In this document: one piece after another, positions 12,401-24,805 of the stretch
Position numbering within the stretch: position 1 is the stretch's first letter
Layout: the number at the start of each line of letters is the position of its first letter
From: Circinella umbellata
Lineage: Eukaryota; Mucoromycota; Mucoromycetes; Mucorales; Lichtheimiaceae
Reading direction: 5' to 3'
Assembly (NCBI GenBank): GCA_025093555.1
Contig: JAIWNF010000030.1
Location: 434,001-498,000 of the forward strand
DNA length: 64,000 nt
Notes under the pieces: generated by a model
What the model was told of the DNA's origin: nothing
Databases searched by the model: none
Seen by the model: only the letters and a program-made list of their open reading frames with translations
Made by a program: the position numbers and the translations under genes

Positions 12401-12664
12401 TTTAAGCACAAATTTTTAATTATGAAAGAAGAAAAGGTATTTTATGTATTTTTTTGATCTTTTTCTAATTTGCTAAGTTTGAAAGAGTAAAATGCATTGG
12501 TGATGGGGTCCAAATAAGTGTGTAAAGAAAAAAGAGAGAAGAAAAAAAATCAAATATCATTTCACACAGTTGTTATCGTTGTTATTGTTGTTATCGTTGT
12601 ATATGAAGGATATTATCAGAACTGGTGTTTGTTAGGATTTTTTGTTGTTATTTTGTCGCGATTA
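9449..12664. other. 3.2-kb gene-free stretch upstream of the acyltransferase
   Basis: No conserved gene found. Purines on the plus strand at 9467-9560 form the pyrimidine tract of the acyltransferase promoter. The remainder is AT-rich with CGTACGTAC-type words (about 10050). One coding-like island at 11674-11851 is listed separately. A (TG)n run lies near 12114-12134. The 3' UTR of the VAP gene occupies the right end. Confidence 0.5.
11674..11851 (+). pseudogene. Possible transposase fragment (Merlin/IS1016-like N-terminal region)
   Basis: A short open stretch reads with amino-acid-like composition: FLKRRDRQRWCCKTW, then SFVEGMFRTFEITCWAIC. The arrangement (basic/aromatic Cys-containing stretch, then S-F-x-E-G, then an aromatic-rich helix) resembles the N-terminal part of Merlin (IS1016-like, IS1595-related) DDE transposases. 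No start codon, no catalytic triad and no continuation are visible, so if the reading is right it is a dead fragment. The flanks are ordinary AT-rich DNA. A profile search would decide; my assignment rests on pattern memory only. Confidence 0.25.
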
Positions 12665-13981
12665 TTATTTTGTACCGAAGATTGCATAACTCATAGCGAA
12701 TACAGCAATAGCAACCATCACCAAGACTTGGATTGGGTATCCTTGTTGAGTTTGAACGATTTGGTCGGATGTGGATGATTCTGACTTCATTTTTTGAATG
12801 TTTGCCATTTCCCTTTCATACTCTTTCAATTTTTCCTTCATTTGTAACATTTCATTTTGTGCAGTATTATAATCAACTTGAGAAGCGGCTCCTGTTGATG
12901 GTACTGCTGCTGCTGCTAATGATGGTGGAGATCGTATTGTTGTGTGTGGCTCAAGAGTAGCAGAAGCACCATTAACAGGCTACGTGAATACATAAATAAC
13001 ATAATTCCCGTTAGTAATTCATCCCAATATTTTTTCCCCTCTGCCACCATTTCATTCCAGTAATGCTAATAATAACAATCCTTACCACGTCACTCACGAG
13101 TTCAGGAGTTTTTTCATCATTGACAGGTAAGAAAGCGCATCGTAACTTGTGCTGTTTGATAGAAGCAGGACTACCAGTTTCCATTTGGGACCACTAAATA
13201 GCAATTCATTTGATTAGTATATAAGGAATAATTTCTGCTTAAAAAAAATAAACGCGTTATACCATTTCCCTTTTCGTCCCGAAAACTTAAGAAAAACTTA
13301 GCTACCTACCAATTCGTTTACAGGAAGTAATTGCTTATCAGTTGGTATCAATACAGTTTGAACGAGGAACTTGTCTTTGCAACGATAATCTTGTTCTGGT
13401 TCGACCTTGAAAGGTTGCAACATCACTATTATTATTATTATTGTTATTGTTATTTGTCTTGTTAATTCTTCCCGAAAAAGTATACATTCACGTTGCTAGG
13501 TTATATGTTCCTTTTTGATTTATCTTTACTTTCTTTCTCAATATCACTTTTGATACCTCATTTTCTCCTTCTTTATTACATATATACATATAATAAAATG
13601 AAGAAGAGAAAAGAAAAATGAAGAACCAATCCCATTACGTTTCATTTTGTTAAAAAAAAAGTGTTGTATTTTACCTAAAACTTCTCGAGTAGATTCCGGA
13701 TCGACAATACCTGAGTTAGGGCGTACACAATATTGTTTTGGTGCTGTAGTTTTTACTTTGAATGCGATTGGGCCAGAATAAGGATTTCTGATAGTAAGAG
13801 TTTCCTCAACCGTTCTGGTCAAAGGACCTAATATAGTATTTATAATGGACCAAAAAAAAAAGCCAAGTGTTAGCATTTTTGTTTATAACACAAAATTGTA
13901 TAGAGTGAAAAACAAGACGTTTGTTATCATAACAGTACGTTGAAAAGTTAAGAATTGTTCAGGTTCGATTTGAACAGACAT
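12665..13981 (-). CDS. SCS2: VAP/Scs2-type ER contact-site protein with MSP domain (244 aa, 5 exons)
   Basis: Minus-strand exons 13981-13939, 13827-13675, 13425-13310, 13193-13086 and 12979-12665 (245 codons). VAP proteins sit in the ER and tether other membranes by binding FFAT-motif proteins. The MSP domain fills about residues 1-130: FQRPLTRTVEETLTIRNP, AFKVKTTAPKQYCVRPNSG and VMLQPF, with KDKFLVQT after it. A low-complexity Ala/Pro/Thr linker follows, then a short coiled coil (MLQMKEKLKEYEREMANIQ) and a C-terminal membrane segment (VLVMVAIAVFAMSYAIF) ending GTK, as expected for a tail anchor. The first exon codes only 14 residues; its ATG is preceded by a strong pyrimidine tract on the coding strand. 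Length matches yeast Scs2 (244 aa). All expected parts are present. Confidence 0.93.
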
Positions 13982-16900
13982 GGTTTTTTTTTTCTTTTCG
14001 TGGGATGGTAAGGGAAAAAAATGAATGGAGTAAAATAAGAATAAGAAAGAATTTCGTTTCCAATATTTTTTTTACTGCACACCTTTTGGGCGGATTTCCC
14101 TCATCTGCGTTTAAAATTTGACAAAGTTATTGTTGTTGTCATGAGAAAAATTGTGTGGGTCAGTTACTATTCATTTTGTTTCCATACAAATTTTTGTTTT
14201 ACATAGATTTATATATTAAACATTACTTTCATGTTTGATAATAAAAAAACATTTAAATATTATAAGTATTAACTAATGGGACAGCAATTTTTTAAAAAAA
14301 AAGATGGTAGGGCGACCAAAAAATATGCAAAACATTTTAATTTCTCAGCAAGCGAAAGAAGGGGAAAAATCATACATCATCTTCGTGGACAACAGTCTTA
14401 TCTGTCTCATTATTGACAACAAATACAGTTTCATGCGGAATGGTACACTTTAGGTACACTTTATTTACATTTTTTTTTATTACGAAAAGATGAAAATTTA
14501 AAATCAAAATCAAATCCAAATAAGCAACGTAACAATGGCCATAGTATGAACCTTGGATAAAAGAAAAAAAAATTAGGAATAGCTTGTCGAACTTTTTTTA
14601 TCACATGCTAATAAAGTTAACTATAAATTGTTTGTTGATTATTTTGTTTAAAAGTAAACCATATGTATTTTATGCATAATATATGTGTATGAAAAAAAAA
14701 CAAAGATATCATATAATATTTTTTATAACTATTTTGGTTGACAATCACCTGTTTTTTAAGTATCATTGATGGAGAAGTATGATATTTTTTCCTTGTATTA
14801 AATATATGGAGTACAGCAGAAGATTTATTTTTAACCAAGTTTTTTTTTAAATAACGATTCGTAGTTATGTTGCTTGTGCGTGCTTGTACCACCTTCTTTT
14901 CTTTTCGTCGTCCCACAATATCTATAAACATTTTACATCACGTTTTGATCAGGCAATCAAGCATAAAATATCCATGATTCTCCCAATTATTATCTTCCTG
15001 CTTTGGTAAATTTATTCTAGCCTATAGTGATAAACTAAATATAAGTATATGAATGCGCGTAATTCTTTACGGGGAGAAAAAATGGGGTACCCCACAACTA
15101 TTGATAATGATGTATTGCTGTTTTCTATAAGAGGTTAAAGTTTATATTTATTAAATGGAAGGCTAAGATGACCCGCGCCAATGGGCGTATGGTCATTTCC
15201 TTGCGGTACAACAAGGATTGACAGTTATACACAAAAGGGTAAAGAGGTATCAACTGAAAAACTCTACATTGAGGGGAAAAGTTAAACTATTAGTGGGAGA
15301 GGGAGGAAAGTAATAGCTAAGTATAAGGTAGAAACGTGTGGGAGAAATAAGACTAAGTTTATCGAAGGTAAAATCAAGAAAAATAAATAATGTTTTCTAT
15401 AATAAGTTTATTATTAAAATCAATGTAGATCAACTGTAATGAAAATTTTTGATAGTGTTGGTTTTACGTATGAACATGAGTGTACAACAAAAATTGTATT
15501 TGCGCATACACTCAACATAAGTCTTATAATTTCGATCGCACTTAACAATTGTTTGAAAAAAAAATACAATCCCATTCTTTTTTCTTGTTATCTTTTTCCT
15601 CGTTGAAAATTCCAAATATTGATGATGTCTACGTATTATTATTATTTTATCGCTTTTTATCATTTATTCTAAAAAAGTGGGTTGCGTATATTAAGATAGT
15701 GTTACTTTTATTTCGTTCAGTATATTATACGCATTTATGTGTCTCTTTTTTTCTTCTAGTATAGATGCTCCTTTCGTATTAGGATCATATAATACATTAT
15801 GATTATTTTGGAGTAGCGTTTAGCCCCTGAGGCACTGTTATAGCTTCGAGTTAGTTTTATACACGTATTGTATGCATATAAATACGTATATACAAGAACA
15901 GAAAAATATGCATTTCATTATGAAGTAAAGACCATGAGATAGTTTATCAATATGTCATTAAAAATAATAGAAAAGATGCTAGTAAAAATACTTATGGTTA
16001 TTAGCAACATTAATTAGAGGTACCGAAACCGTTTATCAAGTAGAAGGGTCGGACAATTCACCTCAAATATTAAATATAAAAGATACTATCATACGTACAC
16101 TATACAACCACACCCAGGGTAGACATTTTTTCTTTTATCTGAAGAACTAAAAAGAGCAGCAAATCAATCGCGGAACTATTGAAATGATTGAAGATAACGT
16201 GGTTGATGATCAATGTCATAACCACGTGCGTGTATTTAAATTACCAGTTTATCTCTCGAGCGCTGAATCAAGATAGCAAACTATGTTTTATTATATTTTC
16301 CATATGACATTGATTCGCATCAACAAAATACCGAAAGTTATTTACGTGTGTCAATTATTACGCTGACACTGTTTTATTCGTTGTTAATAAACATAGTGTG
16401 TTCTTTCATAATTTGTAATTTTTTTTCTCTACATGAGTCAGAAGTGTATTATAATAACTTAATCTCTTCATATCATATATAATGTCTGAAATAAGAAAAA
16501 TCATTACGTAGCACTTCGGTATTTATACATAGACTTGCCTACTAACGGGTCATTTATTATACATGGTAGTCATTAGCAAGTATCGCACAAAGAAAACTAC
16601 CGTATTTTTTTTAAAAAAAAAATTACAAAGAAATGTTAATAAGTATCACATTAGATGATATGTATTGGCGTAAAAGAAGTTGAACATGTCTCTAGACCTT
16701 TAGTGTAGAAAGAATAATTAGAAATCACATAATATGTGTTGTCTTTGTTTTTACTGGCGATGTTAATGCCAGAACGCGAGCACTTAATCTATATATCTGG
16801 TAGCGACCAGATAGACGACAAGATATACGTAACAAAAAAGCTAGTACGTAAAAAAAAAAGAGAGCCATCAAAATGAATTTGGATAACGTTTTGTGAAAAT

Positions 16901-17314
16901 TATAAAAAATGAGAGAATACATCAATAACATGTTGAAACTGGTAAAATATTTTTAATGATAATGAGAATGGGAAATTTATTTTAATAAAACGATGTTCTT
17001 TTATACTCTTCGATTAAATTGTTTCTGACTGTGATCATTTATTTTTTGTCGTGTGTGAATTATGTATGAGAGAGATTACTGTAATGGTAGAAGAAAACTT
17101 TCAATATATTATATCATCCATTAAGATCATAATGATTTGACAGGTCTTTTTTTACGCTTACCTAAATTATTTGTATTTGAAATATCTTGATGTTTCAGTT
17201 ATGCTACACTCTAAAATGTTGAGTTATAGAAGAAATTATTAGTAAGAGGTATATATATATATATATATCCTATTTAAGTAACTATACATCTATTTGCTCA
17301 AAAACAGAGTATAA
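13982..17314. other. Gene-poor region upstream of VAP
   Basis: The first 70 bp form the VAP promoter tract. A 49-codon plus-strand open frame at 14304-14453 has non-repetitive composition (starts MVGRPKN) and may be a remnant or a small gene. A short coding-like piece occurs near 15169-15220. The rest is AT-rich without recognised features; a (TA)n run lies at about 17251-17268. Confidence 0.45.
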
Positions 17315-17885
17315 ATGATCACATTTGACGATTGGAGTTATGTTTTTGAAACAGCTAGCATGGAAGGGCACAAGCAAAACAGTTAGATAAGTAGGTATGT
17401 TTGATTTTATTATCAGAAAGAAGCTTACTTGATTATGTTATCTAATAAAACACTATGACAATTGATAGTACAAATATGAACGATCCACTGCATGATCCTG
17501 AATTCGTTCAGCGTCACTAGACAGACTTTAACAATGCGCCTAAAATTAAAGATATAATATTTAGGACTGATGGACGGGTGATGCTAGAGTGTTAGTTCTT
17601 GACTATATTGACTAATTTTCTTCACTTGCATGATAGTTCTTTTACAACAAAGTTATAATATACTAAATAATGAAGCAAGATAGTATTGGTTTGATCCATT
17701 GAATAAAAGGTATTGTTGTTTTAAATATATACTGATTATGTTTTTTCTACTATAGTAGTTCTTCGCGATCACCTTCTCCACTCTCAAGCTCACAACAACA
17801 TCAACGACGACCATTGAATCCCATACAAATATTCAAGCATCCCAAAAAAAGACGAGGGCGACCGTCAAAGAAGGTTGCCAGTTAA
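17315..17885 (+). pseudogene. Decayed gene with AT-hook C-terminus
   Basis: Three plus-strand coding-like pieces lie in order. Piece one, 17315-17386, reads MITFDDWSYVFETAS and stops. Piece two, from 17476, reads MNDPLHDPEFVQRH, an in-frame TAG, then TDFNNAPKIKDIIFRTDG and stops. Piece three begins after a consensus acceptor (CTACTATAG, ending 17755) and reads SSSRSPSP onwards to HPKKRRGRPSKK, stopping at 17883-17885. The KKRRGRPSKK stretch is a classic AT-hook that binds the AT minor groove. The gaps are too short and too stop-rich for an intact gene unless unusual introns are assumed. A host chromatin-like gene or a FAR1/MULE-type transposon protein are both possible origins. Confidence 0.4.
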
Positions 17886-18080
17886 TCAGTAATTAGTATT
17901 CAGCTTTAAAATGCTAACTAACTATAACATAGAAGTAATATAGATAGTAAGGAATATTATATACGCAGTAGTATTGTAACAATTTATCAAATAAATAGCT
18001 TTTTTTTAATTGTCAGTAAATAATTGGTATAATTCTATGTTGTTTTTATTGAATATAATTTAATTATATATTACTTTCCA

Positions 18081-18195
18081 TTATTTTATATTATTTTATA
18101 TTATTTTATATGATTTTATATGATTTTATATGATTTTATATGATTTTATATGATTTTATATGATTTTTACGTATATGATTTTTATATGATTTTAT
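18081..18195. repeat. 10-bp tandem repeat (TTATTTTATA / TGATTTTATA)
   Basis: Three perfect copies of TTATTTTATA (18081-18110) pass directly into five perfect copies of TGATTTTATA (18111-18160), followed by degenerate copies to about 18195. The unit is close to one helical turn, so all A/T tracts face the same side, a layout associated with intrinsic curvature (inference). Confidence 0.9.
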
Positions 18196-18349
18196 GAATT
18201 TATTTTCTGTGATTCAGAATGATTTTCTCTGAGTACCACTTAATGTTTTTTTCTTTGAAAAAAATATGAATTTGCCATTTTCATATAAAAAAATTCACAG
18301 AAAATAATATTTTTTCACTTTATTTTTTGCCGTGGTGATAAAACTGAAC

Positions 18350-19251
18350 CATCAAATCTTCCAATGGCTGATTGTAGTCAACATTGATTTTTTCCATAAT
18401 GTGAGGGAAAATATTGATAAGCGCGAAAACACTCGGTCATGATCTTTGGTACTCGTCCGCATATGTGCATAATATAAAACAAATCTAACCATAATACTTT
18501 CAAATGATTCACTGTACAAATGAAACTTCTTGCTAAATAGGTCCCTAACATTGCTTTTCCATATGTGGGCGTTCCGACCGACAATAAGCAATCTATGAGA
18601 ATAAAGTGTTTCTTCTAATGCCCATAATCTTTTGAATCATTGAGAATCTTGGGTAATTTTCTCTTGGGCTATGTGGTAATTATCTCCTTTACCAATTTCT
18701 TCAGAACTTTTTTTTTGTCATCTAACCAATCCATTACAGAAACGTATAATTCAGGTACTAAAGCAATGGTGCAGTAGGCATTTTCATATATTCGATATAT
18801 ATATTGTGTATTTCACGCTGTTTTTCCTTCTTGTCGTTTTGATCAATACATAATTGATCGAACCATATATATTTAATGTTGAAATCTTGACATATTTGTT
18901 GAATAATATCTTGAAATTGAACATGTTGCGTTGTTATTGTGCACATCTTTCTTTTTTATAATTGTAGTATGTTGGCCAAATAATTTTATGTTTGTCTTTA
19001 TCAATGTGTTGTTTTTTGAGTGGTTTGTATCATAGAGGATACGTATCCCTAGTTTGATTCCACGAATACGATAATGCACAATAACCCTCGTTTACTTGAG
19101 ACCCCTGAACGACTTGCATATCAGATGTGCGAATTAATTTGGTAGGCATAAATTCTGGTTTGGGCAATTCTTCTGGTACTTCTGACAATTTTGGTATCAA
19201 GCCACAATCGCAATTGTTTCTCCATTGTATAGACTCATAGGTAGTATACAT
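18350..19251 (-). pseudogene. HET-domain (heterokaryon-incompatibility-like) pseudogene
   Basis: Reading the minus strand from 19251, MYTTYESIQWRNNCDCG leads to GYCALSYSWNQ, matching the ALSYxW start of the HET domain. After a shift, KHKIIWP and then FNIKYIWFDQLCIDQND give the second HET motif (W-x-D-x-LCIDQ). After another shift, at a TA repeat near 18795, IYRIYENAYCTIALVPELY continues in the right order, then an in-frame TAG, then RLWALEETLYSHRLLIVG. At least three frame breaks and one stop are visible, so it is not translatable as one protein. HET proteins act in non-self recognition and programmed death in filamentous fungi; similar proteins of unknown role occur in Mucorales. The intact parent family is clear, the break points approximate. 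Confidence 0.8.
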
Positions 19252-21354
19252 TTGCCTATTTTAATAAAAAAAACAGTTTTTGGGTTATAGTTTTATAGTT
19301 AATACATAATATGTACACTAGAAATTTGTAGCAACACTATACCGAAATATCAGCGCATGAGAAAAAAAAATACGTAATTTGAAAAAAAAAATGAAGTAAA
19401 AAAGATATATTTGCTAATGAAATATAGCAATCAATAACCTTTCTATATATCTTTATCAGTATTGTACGTACGTACACTATTTCTTAAAAAATCGCTTTAA
19501 GTCATACATCTAGGAATAAAACTCCAAATGATACTAGGTAGAATATGAATAAAAAATTCTTGCCAATAATCCAGTGATAGAAAGTAAGGTTATGAAAAAT
19601 AAAAGTAAAAGTAAACGATGAGAAAAAGAAGAAAAGAAAAGTCTCAAACATAAATTTTGGTATTTTTTTATAAAGGAAAATGCGTAACGTTGTTCTCGAC
19701 TAAGTCAAACCAAACAACAAAATAAAAATGCTATCATCATTGTGCGTAGCATTTTCTTTTAATAAGCTGCTTTGCCTTATATTATCCTGTCAAAAAAATC
19801 ACCGTTGCATAAAAATTTATTTGCTATATGATAAATACCATCATTAACTGGTTGAAAAAAATATATAAAGTGCTGACTCCATATGTCTTCCCGTGTTATT
19901 GTAAAGGGAAATTTCAAATAATTATAGGTTTATTTTTATACAGTTTTATTACTAGCGCGGCATCATTGATTTTGTAGTATAGCAGCTGATATGTGAACTG
20001 CCATTCCGTCCATACGTACGTAGAACGGATTTCTTTAACATACAAACATTGCGAAAGAGTGTAAGAATCTTTCACAGACCATTATATATGTAAATAGAAG
20101 AGGAAATACTAAAGCAACAGAGTATCAAAAAGAGGAACAGCCATTCCGTTCCCAAACAATCTGTATATTACTGATGTAGCTATCGTTATTAACCATCATT
20201 TGTTATGTTTATGATACAACCAAAAACAGGATACTTTAATATCAATGGATCGGTAATAAGAAATGATTTAAGGATACGTACTTATGAAATTATAACCTTT
20301 TAATGAAAATGTTGACATGATGTTAACAATTTCCATTTCCATTGCTACTACCGGTAATTGATACAAATTATGTATATTCAAAATATGAAGACGCAAATAC
20401 TCTTTCTTGTCGTTCCTTACTGCTAGAGTATTATTGCCACCAATAATTGATGTAAATATAATACAAATAATGCAGGTTACATAGAACAACATTTTTAAAA
20501 TGCTCCTATATCAGAAATTGTATAAGGGCAACTGAAATCATGTAAGTTAGTAGTACGTAATCTATATTCAGAAAGAAATAATTTTGGTATATATGCTATA
20601 TACCAATGTTGGAAGGGGCTGACCCCTGAATTATTAGACTGAAGCGGCATAAAAATGATTAAGAAGGTTTTAATCCAAACAAATGAATTTTATTGTTTGG
20701 AATTCGAACTGACTGAGAGTGATACATTCCAAGAAGAAAGAAAATTGCTTTAAACAGTTTGGGAATTTTTGTACCAAGTCCAGATGGAGGGAATATGCCA
20801 CATCACTGATGTACACACCTTAAGAAGTAATAATAAACATATTATATAGAAAGTCTTTTTCTTTTGCTAAATTATAAAGCTTTCCATTATTGATAGTTCT
20901 TCATAGTGTGATCGATAACAGGCTCTTGTAGATATGTTGAACATCATAATTCTTTTTATTAATTAGCCATAGAACAAAAGTAATGCGATTCTTACTTAAA
21001 ATTTGAAACAAACAAATTAGAAATTCGGCATAAAATAAATAAAAGGGGGGAGATAAGGGGTTTGAAGAGTAACTTACTGCTTTAATTTTAAAAAAAGACA
21101 ACCTTTTTTTGTGTCATCTTATTTTCATCATAATGAAACGTTACAAAAAAAAAAATGTTTCATTTTTTTCTAAATGAAGTGGATCCTACCACGTTTTCTT
21201 TAAAAGTTTGTACGACGTGAGGCACCCGAGCTTGTTGTAAAGTAAGCCAATAATAATAATCATTTGTTGGTCTGTGTCTTGGGTTTCCTCTTCTTTGTGT
21301 TTCGTGTGTGCTATTATACTACTTCTCTTTCTTTTTATATAACTTGTCAGCAAA
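19252..21354. other. Intergenic region upstream of the septin gene
   Basis: AT-rich. A minus-strand open frame at 20268-20492 has a signal-peptide-like start (MLFYVTCIICIIFTSIIGG) but no recognised domain and no clear continuation. A perfect 4-bp-stem hairpin GGGGCTGACCCC lies near 20615. The right end carries a pyrimidine-rich tract (21318-21340) expected for the septin promoter. Confidence 0.45.
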
Positions 21355-23683
21355 ATGCCTTTGGTAATAAACTATTTTACATTTCATTTATAAACTTTCA
21401 TGTCAGAGTTTTTTTTTTTTTTGGTCTTTTTTCTTAATAATCTTCTACGAAAAAAAAACTTTATTAACTCCGTGTCAACTTTTTTTTTTTTTTGGATTAT
21501 TAGGAACATGCACTTCAAACAAGGTAATGAATCTTGTAGAAAATCTTCATTGATGAATCAAAAATTTTTTTGTATGTATAATTATAACTCTTTTTTTTTT
21601 TCGTTATAGAGGGTTATTTCCTGACTTGGGAGCTTATAAGCATGCACCTGCTCGAGCTTTTCCTTTGACCAGACCGTTGGGTATGGACCAACTTCCAAGA
21701 CAAAATCATTTGAAAGCCAAAAGAAAGCCCTTTCAGTTGAATATTATGGTTGTAGGTAAATATATTCATTAATAGTTTTTGATCTTTCACTAAATCAATT
21801 AAATTATATAAGAGAGAAAAAGGAAATTTAACCTGTTTATTATCTTTATTCAAAATCAAAGGTGAATCGGGTTTGGGCAAATCCACATTCATGAATACAT
21901 TATTTAATACCGATTTGAATGATACATCTGTCCCTAGAGTACCACAAGATACTAAAACTGTTGATATCACTCCTGTTCATTTTGGTAACAAAAATAACAC
22001 CATATATTTATAGTTATTATTATCCCAAAAGAATGAGAATGGATCTTGTGATTTTTATGTTAATTTTATTATTTTACAATTGGATTATTAGAATTGGAGG
22101 AAGAAGGCGTCAAGCTTAATCTCTGTCTTATTGATACTCCTGGGTTCGGCGATCGATTGAATCGTAAAGAAGAGTATGTCTTTTTATTTTGGTGTTGATC
22201 ATCTTACAATCATACATACATACGCATCATCAGTTTTTTTTTCGTAAGAGCAATCGTAACTAAAATAACTAAAAATAGTGTGCAACCAATTCTGGAATAT
22301 ATTGATAAACAATATGCGGCATATTACAATGCTGAACGAAGTTCTGAATTTCGACGAGGAATCATTGACACGCGTGTTCATGCATGTCTGTATTTTATAT
22401 CTCCTACAGGTCATAGGTAAACATTATACTAATTGAGACGAATCGGGTTACAGTCGATCATACTTTACTACTGTTACCCCACTGTTACTGATGATCTCAT
22501 CTATGTATATATAAACGATAATTATTCTCTATAAATATCAGTTTGAAAGACTTGGACATTGAAACACTGAAGGAACTATCCTCTCAGGTCACCGTTATTC
22601 CCGTCATTGCAAAGGGTGATACTATGACTGACGAAGAAAAAGACTCATTCAAAAAGATGGTAATATATATAGAACATATTTTTGTTTTTGCATAATTTAG
22701 TTACAGTGTGGACTCTGAATTTATTAAAGGAATCGATTTTTTTTATTATAGATTCTTGAAGATTTAGAATACCATAAAATTCCTATCTATCCGAGCGCGT
22801 ACCCTGATGATGATCGTGACGATATGCAAGAAACCTTGGTAACACCAAAATTACTAATCTATGTTTCTATGGCAAGCAGCATAATATGTATTTTATTAAC
22901 ATATATTGACTATACTTTTTCTTGTATGTGGCCGGATATTATCATAGCAACATGTTCCATTTGCTGTTATGGGAAGTGATAGTTTAGTTGATCTTCCCAA
23001 CGGACAACAAGTACGTGGTCGAGCTTATCGGTGGGGTACAGTTGAAGGTACGTAAGAAGTAAAAGAATTAAAAATAGCGAATGATTTTAATCAACGGGAG
23101 AAGATCTTTTTCCAAGATAGCAAACTCAAAAAACAATATTCATTGTAATCATTGTATAATTTATATAGTTGAAAATCCAGCTCATTGTGATATGATCCAT
23201 TTACGTGAATTACTTATTATTCAATGTCTTCATGAACTTTCCGATCTTTCACATCATCATCATTATCATGGATATCGTACCAGTTTATTACGTAAAGATG
23301 GTCGTCGAGAATCATTCATGAAATGTGATGAAGAATATGATGAGCGCATGGATCAATTAAAGAAAAATAATGAACAAGCCATGGGTCAACGAGAAGAAGA
23401 AATGAGACAACAATTCGTTGAGCTTGTACAAACTACTGAAGATGATTTAAAACGTCGTGAACGAGAGGTATATAAAATTCCCACTTTATTTTTTTTTTAT
23501 TCTTGGGATGGGTAGTAAAATAAAGTTATTTTGTGATTATTAATCTGAGGGGTCGCTGTTGATATATACAAAATATGACAGCTTCAAGAAAAACGTGATA
23601 AGATGATGAAAGATCTTGAAGAACAACAAAAACAAATCGCATTGTTAGAGCAAGAACTAAACCAGAAACTAACTCTCCGGTAA
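21355..23683 (+). CDS. Septin GTPase (407 aa, 11 exons)
   Basis: Exons 21355-21363, 21504-21523, 21610-21755, 21862-21984, 22092-22173, 22279-22416, 22542-22659, 22752-22838, 22948-23047, 23169-23467 and 23582-23683 (408 codons). Septins polymerise into filaments that scaffold septation and polar growth. P-loop GESGLGKS (59-66), switch DTPGFGD (114-120) and AKGD (196-199) are intact. The septin-unique element WGTVEVENPAHCD and the C-terminal coiled coil (MRQQFVELVQTTEDDLKRRE, then LQEKRDKMMKDLEEQQKQ) follow. The first two exons are only 9 and 20 nt; together they give MPLEHALQTRG and keep the frame. The last codon could instead be bypassed by a donor at 23680 joining an acceptor near 23775, adding SQ to the C-terminus. 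I cannot assign the septin group with confidence. Confidence 0.92.
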
Positions 23684-24805
23684 ATAAATTTCAATAAGCT
23701 AAAGAAAATTATATATCTTACCGTGGGTAATAATTTAAAATAATTATCTGACAAAATGTCACTATTTTCCAGCAGTCAATAAAAAAATCAACAGAGCGGC
23801 ACGTCATCCAACAACTCGATCTACAACACTCTATTATATAATATTTTATTATCATTACTATTATTATTTACTCTTTCTACTTATTATTATTTTTACTTAT
23901 TAGATAGCTATTATCTTAATAAATTTATATTCTCTCCATTCCTTTAAAATTCAAGACATACAATCTTATTGTTTTATATATTACTTTGTCATGTTTGACA
24001 AGCGAGCAGTTTCAAGTCCATTTGTTATGCAAAGGTTGTCCTTGTGAACCCAAAAAATAAAAATAAAATTAGCTGCTCCGCCAATATCTGTCACACACCA
24101 CAATTCCGCGATCATCATGTCGTGTTTATTACTATTTATAGTTCTGGGTAATATGAATAATTGAGACAGGCATAATAAGTCTTACTTGTATAATACTCAT
24201 GTGTCATTTTGTTCGTTACATTTCAATACCACCCGTCATTGTCCTGGGTTTCCTATGTATGGTATATATATATATATATATATATATTGGTATGTAATTA
24301 AGAGCGGATCGTCAATCACAAGTCCGCTCGAGCAGAGTTCAATATGAGAAAAAGAAAATGCCTGTGTGTGCCATGTATGTGGTTATCGATCATTGAGTTA
24401 AGTTAGTGATGTAATCTACGTATCAGAAATGACAAAAAAAAAGACTATCGAGACTTGGGGAAAGATTGTGTATATTAAAAATTATAGTAGTTGAGCACAA
24501 AAGGTAGAAACAAGGGGTAAGGGAAGGAGGATGAATGAAATTCCGTACACATTTTTTATGAGGTCGTGTGATTTCTTTTTTTTTATCAATCAGATGATGC
24601 TAATAACGATGAACCTGTTTACAAGCGGGATATGTCCATCGTTATTACCATATCTTTTATTTTTGTTATTGTATATAATTATAACCAACTTCGTTCATGT
24701 TGCTTGCTGCCGTTGTTTATGATATGGTGGATATGATAATTATTGTAGTGTATATTATTATGATTATAGTATATATAAAAAAAAGAGGGAGAAGGAAAGA
24801 AGGTT
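23684..24805. other. Convergent spacer between septin and Yippee genes
   Basis: No gene recognised in about 1.1 kb. It begins with the septin 3' region (ATT/TTA-rich, 23850-23930) and includes a (TA)n run at about 24261-24287. The right end holds the Yippee 3' UTR. Confidence 0.5.

Noticed and set aside
20610..20625. GGGGCTGACCCC hairpin as a terminator or element end
   Set aside because: Only a 4-bp stem and alone; no supporting context in a eukaryotic spacer.
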